Of a stretch of DNA of 64,000 bases, positions 55,202-64,000 are shown piece after piece. The position numbers and the translations under genes are program-made. How positions within the stretch are numbered: the stretch's first letter is position 1; each line of letters starts with the position of its first letter. Below the pieces are notes generated by a model that was not told where the DNA came from, made no database searches, and saw only the letters and a program-made list of their open reading frames with translations. Source of the DNA: JAGQKC01 sp965223675 (GTDB lineage Bacteria > Nitrospirota > Nitrospiria > Nitrospirales > UBA8639); the NCBI GenBank assembly GCA_965223675.1, contig OZ245013.1:1116001-1180000 (forward strand), in the 5' to 3' direction.

Positions 55202-56014
55202 TTAAGAACCAAGCTCTTCTGATCTTCGGGTTGCCGCTTCCACTGCATTCATCAATGTGGCACGAAACCCACCTTGCTCTAATTCATGAAGTCCGGCAAT
55301 CGTCGTCCCTCCAGGTGAGGCCACTCGATCCTTTAAGGTTCCGGGATGCTCACCACTGGCTAAGACTAAATTGGCAGTACCTAATACAGTCTGCGCAGCT
55401 AGAGTGTGCGCCACATGCCGGGGAAGCCCCATACGTACGCCGCCATCTGCTAACGCCTCAATCATCACATAGACATAAGCAGGGCCACTGCCGCTTAATC
55501 CCGTAACCGCATCCATTAATTTTTCTTCGACCACCACAACTTTGCCAGATGCCTCAAAAATTTTCTCAGCAATACTCAACTGATCCTTATGAACACCATC
55601 CCCGACTGCCAATGCGGTGGCCCCTTGTAAGACCATGGCAGGCGTATTGGGCATCGCTCGGATGACAGAAATGCCAGAAGGAAGACACGAGAGAATTTTT
55701 GAAATGGGAACGCCAGCCGCAACCGAGATCACAAGATGGCTTTTCTTTATGCCTTTTTTCAATCCTTTTAAAACTTGATGTAAAACTTGAGGCTTTGTAG
55801 CTAAAATAATCGTATGAGCCCATTTCGCGGCCTCATCATTATTTGTTCCCACGCGAACTTTGTATTGTTTTTCAAAAAGATTCAGCCGTTCTCTGACAAC
55901 ATCGGTTGCCAAGATGTTATTGGGCGGCACAGTTCCAGTCTTCAAAAGCCCAGTCACTAACGCTTCAGACATATTACCGGCCCCGATGAATGCTATTTTC
56001 TCATTCTGTAACAT
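55202..56014 (-). CDS. proC: Pyrroline-5-carboxylate reductase
   Basis: 270 residues from the ATG at 56014, which matches the family start (I-A-F-I-G-A-G-N-M-S-E-A). The frame stays open for 27 codons upstream with other possible starts and no clear ribosome binding site. The core is complete: S-G-S-G-P-A-Y-V-Y near residue 162, R-M-G-L-P and V-A-S-P-G-G-T-T. It reduces pyrroline-5-carboxylate to proline with NAD(P)H. It stands alone. Confidence 0.95.
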   Translation of the reverse strand: MLQNEKIAFIGAGNMSEALVTGLLKTGTVPPNNILATDVVRERLNLFEKQYKVRVGTNNDEAAKWAHTIILATKPQVLHQVLKGLKKGIKKSHLVISVAAGVPISKILSCLPSGISVIRAMPNTPAMVLQGATALAVGDGVHKDQLSIAEKIFEASGKVVVVEEKLMDAVTGLSGSGPAYVYVMIEALADGGVRMGLPRHVAHTLAAQTVLGTANLVLASGEHPGTLKDRVASPGGTTIAGLHELEQGGFRATLMNAVEAATRRSEELGS

Positions 56015-56329
56015 GTTGGCGAGTATACCCCGCTGTTGGCGGAGGTTCAACATTTGCCGGAATTGCAAAAAACGTTCGTACGATTCCGAACACATAGCTG
56101 ATCAGCCTGTAAAGCTAAATATCTGAGACTCCACACTCCAAAAGCATTCGAACAAGAGTCATAGAGTCTTCAGCCTTTATACGTCCATCATCTCAGTTGC
56201 TGGGCAGAGCTAAGAGGAGGTATATTTATTTCTAGGCAAGGCCTACGACAGAAAGCAGGGCTCTTTAGACCTTTTCATGCATTATGACTTATATCCCAAA
56301 AATGACTTGCTCTAACACGGAGGTTATGT

Positions 56330-57424
56330 ATGAAGACCTTCTCCATAATCGTTCTCAGTTTATCATTCTTGCTATCGGTCTCGACGAGTGAGGCTCGTCG
56401 AACTCATTTAACTCCGGCACAACAAGAACAGTTAAAAAAAGTTCAGACTATACAGTTACATGTACTTGCTCTGACCGAAAAAGGACGGTATGACACTAAG
56501 GAGTTTACCGATATTATTTCGAGCCGCTTGAAAAAGTTAGGGTACTCAGTGGTGCTTGATAAAGCTCAACCATCTGATGTGCAGTTTAAAGTAAAATGTG
56601 AAGAACGAAAAACATGGGAGGGTACGACGGCTTCCGGAGGAGATGCCGAACTCGCCGACGCTCCTTCTCGTTTGTGGAAAGGGCCGGCGTGTTTACTGTC
56701 CTATATGCTAGATGGTCGTGATTTGGGATGGTACAAGGAGATTCGTACGTCCTTTGAAGATTCGCTCAAGGCTGCGAAAACTGCTCAAATTCAAAATTCT
56801 GGTGCGTACGCAATGACGAAACTTCAAGAACGACTTAAAGAATATGACTTCCCAATCTTGTTGGCAGCTGAATGGGGACAAGTTGATCGCTTGTTATCCC
56901 TCTTAAATAGTGCTCAGACTCATAAGCTTCGTAAATTAAGAGTTCTTTCTGTTCTCAGCGACATCAATGCCGCGGAAGCATTACCACAACTAGCCAATAT
57001 CTTAAAAAATAAAGATCTCCAACAAGAAGCCATCACGGCCTTGACAGGAGTGGGGCAAGATTCCATTCCTCTGTTGATCGATCTCTTTGAACATTCTACC
57101 CAATCCGACCTTCGTGCTCAGGCGGCCAAAGCCTTAGGCACCATCGCCGCGGCAAGTGGGGATCCACGAACCATTCCACCTCTGGTCCAGTATTTAATTC
57201 CAGTCGTCGAGACGATGGAAACCTCAGAAGATATAAACTTTCCTCTTCTCACGGAAGTGGTTTGGGCGATCGGGAAGCTCCGGGACGACAGTTCGATTAA
57301 ACCTATGAGAAAATTACAAAAAAAAATCTGGTTAATCTATGATAACTCCAAGGCTATGGCGGATCTTCGAGAAGCCACAAATTGGACTTACAAACAATTA
57401 GATTTAGACGGCCATATTAGTTAA
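56330..57424 (+). CDS. Secreted HEAT-repeat protein, twin A
   Basis: A 364-residue protein with GGAGG before its ATG and a signal peptide (I-I-V-L-S-L-S-F-L-L-S-V-S-T-S-E-A). The N-terminal ~190 residues are a conserved region of unknown kind (R-R-T-H-L-T-P-A-Q-Q-E-Q; F-K-V-K-C-E-E-R-K; R-L-W-K-G-P-A-C-L-L). The rest is HEAT repeats (A-I-T-A-L-T-G-V-G-Q-D; L-R-A-Q-A-A-K-A-L-G). The following gene is a full-length paralogue 22 bp away, so the two were made by tandem duplication. Function unknown; periplasmic. Confidence 0.85.
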   Translation: MKTFSIIVLSLSFLLSVSTSEARRTHLTPAQQEQLKKVQTIQLHVLALTEKGRYDTKEFTDIISSRLKKLGYSVVLDKAQPSDVQFKVKCEERKTWEGTTASGGDAELADAPSRLWKGPACLLSYMLDGRDLGWYKEIRTSFEDSLKAAKTAQIQNSGAYAMTKLQERLKEYDFPILLAAEWGQVDRLLSLLNSAQTHKLRKLRVLSVLSDINAAEALPQLANILKNKDLQQEAITALTGVGQDSIPLLIDLFEHSTQSDLRAQAAKALGTIAAASGDPRTIPPLVQYLIPVVETMETSEDINFPLLTEVVWAIGKLRDDSSIKPMRKLQKKIWLIYDNSKAMADLREATNWTYKQLDLDGHIS

Positions 57425-57446
57425 GCCTTATCGGCGAGGAGGAATA

Positions 57447-58547
57447 ATGACACGTGGAATCTCCGTATTGACCTGTGTCTTCATCTGTCTTTTTCTACTC
57501 TCTGACGTATCAGCAAGACGAAGTTATTTTACCCCTGAACAAAAGGGCAAACTCGAGAAGATCAACACGGTGCTCGTGACGGTCTTAGCCCTCACTGAAC
57601 GAGGACGTGGCGATGCCGCACCTATAACCGAAGTCATCTCACGCCGCTTACAAAAGATTGGGTATTCTGTCGTCACCGATCGCAAGGAACCGCATGACGT
57701 CGTGTTTCGCGTAAAATGCGAAGAGCGAAAAAAGGAAGCCCGAACGACACGAGCGGGAGGTGATGCTGATCACGTCGACAATCCAGCACGTTTATGGAAA
57801 GGACCAGCCTGTCTGTTCACCTATTTACTCGATGGTCGTGATTTAGGGTGGCAAAAAGAGGTGCGCACGAAATTTGAAGATGTTGACGCAGCAGCCAAAG
57901 CTGCGAATGTCAAAAAATCTGGGGCTTACGCACTAAGTCAATTAAAAGAAATACTCGAAGTTTACGATTTCCCGGTCAAAATCACCGCGGAATGGGGACA
58001 AGACCACCGACTGTTGGCTTTATTACAAGACCCTAATACTTCAAAAAACCGAAAATTGACGGTGCTTTCTGTCATGACAAAACTTCAATCAGATGAAGCC
58101 CTCCCCTATTTACGAGAGATTGTGCAAGATAAAGAAATGGTGTTAGAAGGCATTGCCGCACTCACGGCAACTGGCAGTGATGGTATTCCTCTTCTGACAG
58201 AAATTTTCAATAACACAGAAGAGAAGCCAATCGTGAGAGCTGCAGCAGCAAAGGGTTTAGGGAAGATTGGTGCTGCGACGGGCGACCCTAAAATTACCCC
58301 GCCCATTTTGCATTATCTTAAAAATAATTTAAAACACATGGAAAATTCGAATGATATTAATTTTCCCATTCTGACGGAAGTCGTCTGGAGCCTCGGAAGA
58401 TTACGTAATGAGAAGTCCATCCCTCCGATGAGGGCATTGGAAGAAAAAGTTTGGCTCATTTATGATACGTCCAAAGACATGGAAGAGCTCCGGGACGCCG
58501 TCAACTGGACGATCAAACAAATCGATATGGATGGACAAATTCAATAG
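57447..58547 (+). CDS. Secreted HEAT-repeat protein, twin B
   Basis: A 366-residue protein with GAGGAGG before the ATG. It repeats the layout of twin A: signal peptide, R-R-S-Y-F-T-P-E-Q-K-G-K, F-R-V-K-C-E-E-R-K, R-L-W-K-G-P-A-C-L-F, D-G-R-D-L-G-W-Q-K-E-V-R-T, then HEAT repeats ending in W-L-I-Y-D. The shared Cys pair in the unknown domain could form a disulfide in the periplasm. The two products may form a heterodimer or have split roles. Confidence 0.85.
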   Translation: MTRGISVLTCVFICLFLLSDVSARRSYFTPEQKGKLEKINTVLVTVLALTERGRGDAAPITEVISRRLQKIGYSVVTDRKEPHDVVFRVKCEERKKEARTTRAGGDADHVDNPARLWKGPACLFTYLLDGRDLGWQKEVRTKFEDVDAAAKAANVKKSGAYALSQLKEILEVYDFPVKITAEWGQDHRLLALLQDPNTSKNRKLTVLSVMTKLQSDEALPYLREIVQDKEMVLEGIAALTATGSDGIPLLTEIFNNTEEKPIVRAAAAKGLGKIGAATGDPKITPPILHYLKNNLKHMENSNDINFPILTEVVWSLGRLRNEKSIPPMRALEEKVWLIYDTSKDMEELRDAVNWTIKQIDMDGQIQ

Positions 58548-58641
58548 AGCCGGAGAACACAAACGTTCTGCAACTTCCAGCGCGACAGTGAACCTTCTCC
58601 CTAGTCAGGAGTGGACTCACATGACGAAGACGATACTCTGA

Positions 58642-59193
58642 GTGGCAAAACTCATTCAATATTCACGCTCGACATACGACCTTCCTTTTGCATGTTTGCT
58701 TTCCGTTCTTCTCGCATTACACTGTTCACTCTTTTTGAAGACACCCGCACAAGCTCAAGTTATCGGTGAACAAGCAGAAATGCAGCGCCTTGAACATCAA
58801 GCTAATGACTTGATTGCAAATGGCGACCCTCATGGAGCTGCGCAATCAATAGGAAAAGCGGCGATGATGGCTGGAATCTTAGCGAAACAAGAAGCCGATC
58901 AGAACTTGAAGGTCATGTTCACTGGAGTGGAAGCCTTGTTTCGAACTCAAGAAAACGGGTATCGGGCCATTGCCCTCTTCGAGCAAGCTGGCGGTCAACC
59001 TCCTGCACCCAAGGGGGCATGCCAATTACTTAGCATGGCTCACGAACACAGCACTAAGGCGCAGAACTTTTTTGCAAACCTTCCCGTCTCTACTCAATCT
59101 GATTCAACATTGAGCACTGAACGGTATGCTTCACAATCTCAAGAGTGGAAGGAAATCATCCAGGAACTCCACTCAGACTTTGCATGCGTCTGA
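58642..59193 (+). CDS. Hypothetical secreted protein, helical
   Basis: A 183-residue protein with a GTG start and a signal-like hydrophobic stretch (C-L-L-S-V-L-L-A-L-H-C-S-L-F-L) ending near P-A-Q-A-Q. The mature part is helical and Ala/Gln-rich with no recognised family. Cysteines in K-G-A-C-Q-L-L and D-F-A-C-V may pair. It follows the HEAT twins on the same strand and converges on the AsmA gene. Confidence 0.65.
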   Translation: MAKLIQYSRSTYDLPFACLLSVLLALHCSLFLKTPAQAQVIGEQAEMQRLEHQANDLIANGDPHGAAQSIGKAAMMAGILAKQEADQNLKVMFTGVEALFRTQENGYRAIALFEQAGGQPPAPKGACQLLSMAHEHSTKAQNFFANLPVSTQSDSTLSTERYASQSQEWKEIIQELHSDFACV

Positions 59194-59207
59194 TGTAGCT
59201 ATTGCTG

Positions 59208-61070
59208 CTATCTCCCCAACAAGCTTTTTAATAGCCCTTTCCCTTTCTTTAAAAGCTCTTGCATATCTTGAGGGTCGCCTTGAAGAATTTTTTTCACCGT
59301 TTTGCCGACTTGTTTTTCGAGACGCTTTTGAATCACCCTAACATCTATTCCGATCTTTGGCTCAAAGAGAGTCCCTTTCACAGCAAATGGGACCACAAGT
59401 TCTCCATGTTCACGTGCCACTTTGGCTACAGGTAATTGTTGAACAATTTTCTCTGAAAGGTTGTTTCCTAATCGCAAATCCCCATTGATCTTTATAGATT
59501 GATCTCGCGAGACAAGGCCAGAACCCTCCAGACGAAAGTCTTGCTCATGCCCCTCTAACACTATGCTCTTAATAGGATACTGCTCTCCTTGAAATTCCAC
59601 TGCACCTGCTAACGTTGAAAAGTTTGTGACACCTTGCCCTGCGCTTAAAACCTTTTTTAACTTCAAGACTTCTTCAATACGTTGTAACAAATCAAATCCT
59701 TTTAACTGCCCATTTCTAATCATCAGTTGAGCCTGGCCATTGAGGAGAGGGAGTTCGCCTTGAGGCAATGTACCCTTTATGCTCCAATTCATGGCTCCTG
59801 CTCCAGATAAAGCAACATCAGCCGGCTTAAGAATCTTTTGCACCTTTTCGATATTCACTTGTTGAATCGTTCCTGTGGATTGAAATGTTGGAACGTTTCC
59901 TCCCCCATTCCACTGTCCTTCAGCTTCGAGATGCCCATCAAAAATTTCACCTGTCAATGACGCTATATGTACGAGTGAACCATCGATTTTCGCTCTCAGA
60001 TTGAGATCATCAACAGAAATCGGGTTTGCAAGAGGCAAGGAAATCGGCAGGTCTGTACTGTGAATGACAGAAGCCGTTCCATGCAGCTCTACTTTTTCCC
60101 CAACCGCTTGACCAGAAATATTGAGACGAGATTCTCCCAATTCCACACAAAACTGAAGCGGCCTAACAGTTATTTCCCGGGGAGAGGACATTGCTCTTTT
60201 TGTCTCTGTAAGTGGAATGTGGATATGAGCCACGATCTCGGTCGCCGCCATCGGCTTATCGATCCTGACATTGAGAGGAAGATCCTCTAAAGACACTTTG
60301 GAGGAAGTCATATCAAGATCAAGTTTTCTATCTATTGCGTGTCCTTTGATCGACACACGTGAATGTCCGAATTTTAACTGAGCCTCAATTTGAGGAATAT
60401 CACCGTTCGGTTGTAAAGGGCCAAGCGTACTCTTTAGTAAAAAAGGAATTTGATGAGGAACCAAAGATCCTTGAGCCGACAGCGCTGCGATACCCCCAAG
60501 CTTCACAGCCTCTGTCTTCATTTCAATCTTTTCAAGCTGGTATCTCTGAACGTGTTCTTGAGCACGATCTTCATAGCGTAGCGTTCCATCAGTTATTGCC
60601 AGCTGCTCAACCCCCAACATCCCCAAGATCGAGGTACCCGAGTCATCATCAGATAAAGCTCTCTTTCCCTCTTTCTCTTTAGGTTTTCCTAATGTTGACG
60701 CGTTGACGTTTCCATCCTTTGTGCGAATGATCGTGATGGTTGGCTGATGTAACGTAAGACTCTGAATCTCCACTCGACGTTGAAGTAAAGGTATCCATTT
60801 GACGGCTATCTCAATCGAAGAGGCTTGCACAAAGGGACGCTGTTCAATGTTAGGATCATCAAAAATTTTTGCGTTTTCAATTTGAATTCCAATATGCGGA
60901 AACCACATCATCCGAACATGAGAGATCCCGACTTTTCGATCTAACACGCGCTCTACAAGAGGTATGTACTGATCACGATAGCGATTCAGGTCAAGCAGAT
61001 AAGGCAGTGCGAGAACAAAAAGAAAAAAAAGCCCAAGAATCACGCCGATGATGATCATAGATTTTTTCAC
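59208..61070 (-). CDS. AsmA-family protein
   Basis: A 620-residue protein; GTG start with AAAGG a few bases upstream. An N-terminal membrane anchor (I-I-I-G-V-I-L-G-L-F-F-L-F-V-L-A-L) is followed by the AsmA signature (P-L-V-E-R-V-L-D-R-K-V-G-I), repeated beta-strand layers, and an AsmA-like C-domain near residues 410-540. Such proteins bridge or transport lipids between inner and outer membranes and are held in the inner membrane with a periplasmic body. It is shorter than YhdP and TamB and near the size of AsmA itself. Confidence 0.9.
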   Translation of the reverse strand: MKKSMIIIGVILGLFFLFVLALPYLLDLNRYRDQYIPLVERVLDRKVGISHVRMMWFPHIGIQIENAKIFDDPNIEQRPFVQASSIEIAVKWIPLLQRRVEIQSLTLHQPTITIIRTKDGNVNASTLGKPKEKEGKRALSDDDSGTSILGMLGVEQLAITDGTLRYEDRAQEHVQRYQLEKIEMKTEAVKLGGIAALSAQGSLVPHQIPFLLKSTLGPLQPNGDIPQIEAQLKFGHSRVSIKGHAIDRKLDLDMTSSKVSLEDLPLNVRIDKPMAATEIVAHIHIPLTETKRAMSSPREITVRPLQFCVELGESRLNISGQAVGEKVELHGTASVIHSTDLPISLPLANPISVDDLNLRAKIDGSLVHIASLTGEIFDGHLEAEGQWNGGGNVPTFQSTGTIQQVNIEKVQKILKPADVALSGAGAMNWSIKGTLPQGELPLLNGQAQLMIRNGQLKGFDLLQRIEEVLKLKKVLSAGQGVTNFSTLAGAVEFQGEQYPIKSIVLEGHEQDFRLEGSGLVSRDQSIKINGDLRLGNNLSEKIVQQLPVAKVAREHGELVVPFAVKGTLFEPKIGIDVRVIQKRLEKQVGKTVKKILQGDPQDMQELLKKGKGLLKSLLGR

Positions 61071-61107
61071 AGACCTTTCCTTTGCCTGTTCATTCCGGCA
61101 AAAAGGA

Positions 61108-62256
61108 CTACGGCATAGGACGCGACTTTGGAGGAAGACATGAAGATGCGGAGGACACTTCTATCTGGTCATCATCATAGATATAACGAGACAATGATTT
61201 AGCAATTTCAGTAGATACGACCTCTTGCATTGTACGCATGGCTCTCCCACGTGCCTCTTGCCGTGTCACATGCCCCTCACGTCCTGAGCGAGAGACCACG
61301 CCAATCACGCGGTGACCGTTTAACTCAATCACATGAAGGGTACTACACCAGCGAACATACTTAAATAGGGGGTCAAAGAGGTTGAGGTCATCCAACCGTG
61401 TCGTTCCTACGATGCGTAAATCATAATTTTCCCGAGGTGTGCTGGGGGCAGTACCAATTGGAGTCGAACGTTGTTGATTCAGTGTCATGAAACCTTCTTG
61501 CTTCAAGCCGTCCCACACTGCCTGCTGAATTTGCGTCTGTTGCTCTCCCGTAATTCTGACATCAATGCGGACATCTTGTAACAAATACGCATCGAGTGCT
61601 CGTTGAATATTTGCGATCGCATACGGAGATGAGATGCCCTCTCCATTGACTCTGACGATCCGTAAGTCTGCGTTCGCCGCTTGCCGAAGTTGTAATGTTC
61701 TCAATGCACGTTTGAGCCCACGAATTTTCGTTAAAATATCCACTCCCTCATGTCCATCTCTCATATTCATACGGATTACTCGATCATAGGTTGAAATCCG
61801 TTCAAGTAATATCCGTTCGGTTTTGTCGCGATTTAACCCGGCCAACGAAAAGAACCTACCCGTTTCAGGCTTACGCCAGCTTTCGAGTATCTGAACGTCC
61901 TCTAATACTTTTTCTGTAGAGACATTCGTGAAATAGTCAAGAGTCAACTCCCGATTGGTAGTGGTTTCTTCTTCGCTATCCAACTGTGAATACATTTCAC
62001 TGTCCTGCAACTGAGCTTTGACATTAGCACGAAAAATACGAGCCACGGCTGCATACGCGCGTTGTTCAGCCAATTCACGAGACTCAGCCTCTCCTCGACC
62101 AACTATATAGTCCCTAATAGGATAGTGTTGGCTATTCCCTTCAACCCAATCCGGTATGGACTGTTGACTCAAAAGTCCACAGCCATCGATCAGACCGACC
62201 ATTACCATGGAGGCCATGAGTATAAGAGAGCGAACGCTGAGCATGAAGTCGCGCAT
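61108..62256 (-). CDS. LPP20-like lipoprotein
   Basis: A 382-residue protein. The signal region I-L-M-A-S-M-V-M-V-G-L-I-D-G-C gives a lipobox with Cys near residue 26. P-D-W-V-E-G followed by V-G-R-G-E-A-E-S-R-E-L-A-E-Q-R-A-Y-A-A-V-A-R matches the LPP20 (Helicobacter lipoprotein) family region. The rest is helical with an extra alpha/beta domain. The start immediately follows the stop of the upstream COG3014-like gene, so they are translated together. It is probably an outer-membrane-linked lipoprotein. Confidence 0.85.
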   Translation of the reverse strand: MRDFMLSVRSLILMASMVMVGLIDGCGLLSQQSIPDWVEGNSQHYPIRDYIVGRGEAESRELAEQRAYAAVARIFRANVKAQLQDSEMYSQLDSEEETTTNRELTLDYFTNVSTEKVLEDVQILESWRKPETGRFFSLAGLNRDKTERILLERISTYDRVIRMNMRDGHEGVDILTKIRGLKRALRTLQLRQAANADLRIVRVNGEGISSPYAIANIQRALDAYLLQDVRIDVRITGEQQTQIQQAVWDGLKQEGFMTLNQQRSTPIGTAPSTPRENYDLRIVGTTRLDDLNLFDPLFKYVRWCSTLHVIELNGHRVIGVVSRSGREGHVTRQEARGRAMRTMQEVVSTEIAKSLSRYIYDDDQIEVSSASSCLPPKSRPMP

Positions 62257-63795
62257 TTATCTGACAAGCCGTTGAGTGAGAAAGTGGGTCTCTCCGCTTT
62301 TCAGTGTCACTTCTTGAGTAATATGTTCTGGCAAAATTTGTCCTTGTACATTATAGGAATCAACTGAGAGTGAATAGGTGCCAGGCGGCACCCATAGTCG
62401 GGCCACTTGAATTTCTCCTGGAAGGGTTCTCCACGTTCGAATATCGGCTTCTTCCGTGGCAATTGCAAAGATTTTGGCCACGCCTGCCGCTACGAGAGCT
62501 ACCCACGCTTGAGATTGTTTATTGACAGCCGCTCGTGCTCCATATCCTATCCCAACAGCTGCTGCCATTTTCATTGCCGCGCGAGCCACGGCGCGAACAA
62601 CCAGAGGCGTATACTCATCACCTAAATTCTTTTTGGCGACAGCATGTATATCGTACATTCGCTGCGTTTCTCGTTGATACGACTTCTCACCATTATCTGC
62701 TCGAATTGTACTGTAGGAAACAGGAGATTGTTGTTGCAGAACACGAGGGAGGGCAACACGTACGATATCTCCTTGTAATCCATACAAGATCGCATCGGGA
62801 CCACGCGTTTGCCTTGTGCTTCGTCCAAACCCACGTTTTGTAAGTGCAATAAGTTGCAGCGCATCAAAGCTGATGGGAAAGTCGAGAAACACATCTTTTT
62901 TAATCGGTCCACGTCCGTTAAGGCTAATGACGACGATTTGCGCCATAGCTTGATATCCTTCTAACGGCCCAGAAGCATCAGGATAGGCTTGCTGATAGGC
63001 ATTAAATTCTTGAGTTAAACGAAGAGCTTTACTCGTCCGCAACAAATCTTCCTTGAGCATCGAGGGCATGCTCACGCGCGACCATGACTCGGCAAGTCGA
63101 TATCCTTCTTCGGCTTTTCGATACGCAATAAACGCATTGTTCGGATCACCCGAAGCTTCATAGAGAAGTCCTGTCAAATATCGAGCAAACGGATCTTGTC
63201 GATACTCATCCTTTTCGACTGAATCCTCTATGAGATTCAGACGATGATCAATGCGCCTTGCCTCGACCAATGCAGCTGATAGATCCTGCAGGAGCGCATA
63301 GTTCAACGCTTTTAGCACATTGACCATCACCTGTTCGTAGGGATCACCTTGGTACGGAAGTTGAGTTTCATTTAAAAGAATGGCAGCCGCTTCATCTCGA
63401 ATTCGTTTGGTGTAAAAGTCTTCAATCAGCGTATCCGCTTCTTCAAGCAACGTATTACTTTTTTTATATCGACCAGCAAGATGCAACGTCATCCCGCGAT
63501 CCATAAGATACAAGAGCCGGCTTCGTTGACCATAGTCCTTTTTCGTCTTCGCAACAATTTGGTCTGCCTGTTCAGGATTGCCCGCCAGCAGACTTTTTTC
63601 CACACGTTCATAGTGACTTCCAAATGAGCTGCAGCCGGAAAGAAGCGGCATGAGACACACGAAAGCCACCAGAAGAAAACGTGCGGGGAACAGATATACA
63701 GAAGTACGCGAGACTACAGTCAATGAAATGATAGGATATGCGGAGGCATACAGACGGGAAAGATTCGAAGAGGCATCACGCTGACCAAAACCCAC
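62257..63795 (-). CDS. TPR-like periplasmic lipoprotein (COG3014 type)
   Basis: A 512-residue open frame. The lipobox L-M-P-L-L-S-G-C-S-S-F lies at residues ~47-57, which implies that the true start is internal (near residue 25-40) rather than at 63795. TPR-like helices follow (Y-K-K-S-N-T-L-L-E-E-A; A-F-I-A-Y-R-K-A-E-E-G-Y), and a Gly/Ala-rich region with A-A-A-V-G-I-G-Y-G-A-R-A-A lies near 395-420. The same operon carries LPP20-like and LpoB-like genes, a set found together in several Gram-negative groups. The cellular role is unclear. Confidence 0.85.
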   Translation of the reverse strand: MGFGQRDASSNLSRLYASAYPIISLTVVSRTSVYLFPARFLLVAFVCLMPLLSGCSSFGSHYERVEKSLLAGNPEQADQIVAKTKKDYGQRSRLLYLMDRGMTLHLAGRYKKSNTLLEEADTLIEDFYTKRIRDEAAAILLNETQLPYQGDPYEQVMVNVLKALNYALLQDLSAALVEARRIDHRLNLIEDSVEKDEYRQDPFARYLTGLLYEASGDPNNAFIAYRKAEEGYRLAESWSRVSMPSMLKEDLLRTSKALRLTQEFNAYQQAYPDASGPLEGYQAMAQIVVISLNGRGPIKKDVFLDFPISFDALQLIALTKRGFGRSTRQTRGPDAILYGLQGDIVRVALPRVLQQQSPVSYSTIRADNGEKSYQRETQRMYDIHAVAKKNLGDEYTPLVVRAVARAAMKMAAAVGIGYGARAAVNKQSQAWVALVAAGVAKIFAIATEEADIRTWRTLPGEIQVARLWVPPGTYSLSVDSYNVQGQILPEHITQEVTLKSGETHFLTQRLVR

Positions 63796-63832
63796 TGTTA
63801 ATCATTACGAATTGAATGAGAGAGATAGAATA

Positions 63833-64000
63833 CTAAAAAAGAAAACGTTTCTTTTCGATGACTTTTTTAATTTTTTTCTGCCCGTACCACGATTTGACGT
63901 TATTTTCTAAATCAATGAGATCAAGATCAACTTGATAATACACAGCTTTCGCACCATCCGCTTCATCGAGAATATTTGAGATATACCCTTTCATCATGAA
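63833..64000 (-). CDS. LpoB-like lipoprotein, C-terminal fragment (5' end outside window)
   Basis: The minus strand is open from the window edge for 55 codons to a TAG at 63833-63835. It reads V-Y-Y-Q-V-D-L-D-L-I-D-L-E-N-N-V-K-S-W then Q-K-K-I-K-K-V-I-E, which matches the end of the LpoB/penicillin-binding protein activator family. LpoB is an outer-membrane lipoprotein that stimulates PBP1b. It would be the first gene of the three-lipoprotein operon, 37 bp upstream of the COG3014-like gene. Confidence 0.72.
   Translation of the reverse strand, partial: FMMKGYISNILDEADGAKAVYYQVDLDLIDLENNVKSWYGQKKIKKVIEKKRFLF

Noticed and set aside
1..64000. CRISPR arrays, rRNA, tRNA, exosortase/PEP-CTERM system
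   Set aside because: No regularly spaced repeats, no rRNA-like or cloverleaf sequences and no PEP-CTERM tails or exosortase gene were recognised by eye; a tRNA or covariance scan would be decisive.

Overview
This 64 kb window comes from a Gram-negative (diderm) bacterium. The evidence is a lipid A gene (lpxD), an MsbA-type exporter, an outer-membrane Wza-type export lipoprotein, an AsmA protein, many lipobox lipoproteins and an LpoB-like fragment. Base composition looks mid-40s percent G+C by eye. The mix (YacG, several HEAT-repeat periplasmic proteins, a compact ThiI without rhodanese domain, LysM-bearing ExeA-type ATPase in an exopolysaccharide operon) would fit a Nitrospirota-like lineage, but nothing here fixes the taxon, so that is a weak inference.

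Layout. 1-9.9 kb is mostly housekeeping: the end of an LCAT-like hydrolase, ychF, a TPR protein, VanZ-like protein, lpxD, a membrane protein, yacG, msbA-type ABC exporter, def, a HEAT protein and cysC. 10.3-41.5 kb is a large, mosaic surface-polysaccharide locus. It starts with a + strand export operon (Wza-like lipoprotein; a fusion of a Wzz-type coiled coil to a Wza-type domain; a Wzz/GNVR protein; an ExeA-type ATPase with two LysM domains; a CpsD-like protein whose P-loop lacks its lysine). It continues with a Wzy-like polymerase/ligase, two large paralogous beta-helix secreted proteins, a GT4 glycosyltransferase, a sulfotransferase, a Wzx-like flippase, an intact IS3-family insertion, an RfbE-like epimerase, a WecB/TagA-type glycosyltransferase, a WbaP-type priming transferase, a frameshifted FkbM methyltransferase, a CDP-polyol phosphotransferase (TagB/TagF type), an SDR plus IspD/TarI-type cytidylyltransferase pair, a TylF-type methyltransferase, a TagD-like cytidylyltransferase and a second TagB/TagF-type enzyme. 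41.7-64 kb returns to conserved functions: a ClpX with an enlarged zinc finger, a BNR-repeat lipoprotein, M48 and paired M16 proteases, a sulfite-oxidase-like enzyme, a NosD-like beta-helix protein, coaE, trxB, thiI, proC, twin HEAT-repeat proteins, an AsmA protein, and three lipoprotein genes ending in an LpoB-like fragment.

How the genes work together (inference). The priming transferase, WecB/TagA-type enzyme, TagD and two TagB/TagF-type enzymes are the same enzyme classes that build wall teichoic acid in Firmicutes, but here they sit with Wzx/Wzy/Wzz/Wza-type export genes. The simplest reading is a polyol-phosphate-containing surface polymer made by Gram-negative export machinery. CysC (PAPS supply) and the sulfotransferase suggest that some sugar is sulfated. 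The two beta-helix proteins could bind or modify the exported polymer. The long, gene-poor gaps (roughly 400-790 bp), the strand switches, the IS3 copy, and a more G+C-rich frameshifted gene with a perfect 18-bp palindrome beside it all indicate that the locus was assembled piecemeal. No CRISPR array, rRNA or tRNA gene was recognised.
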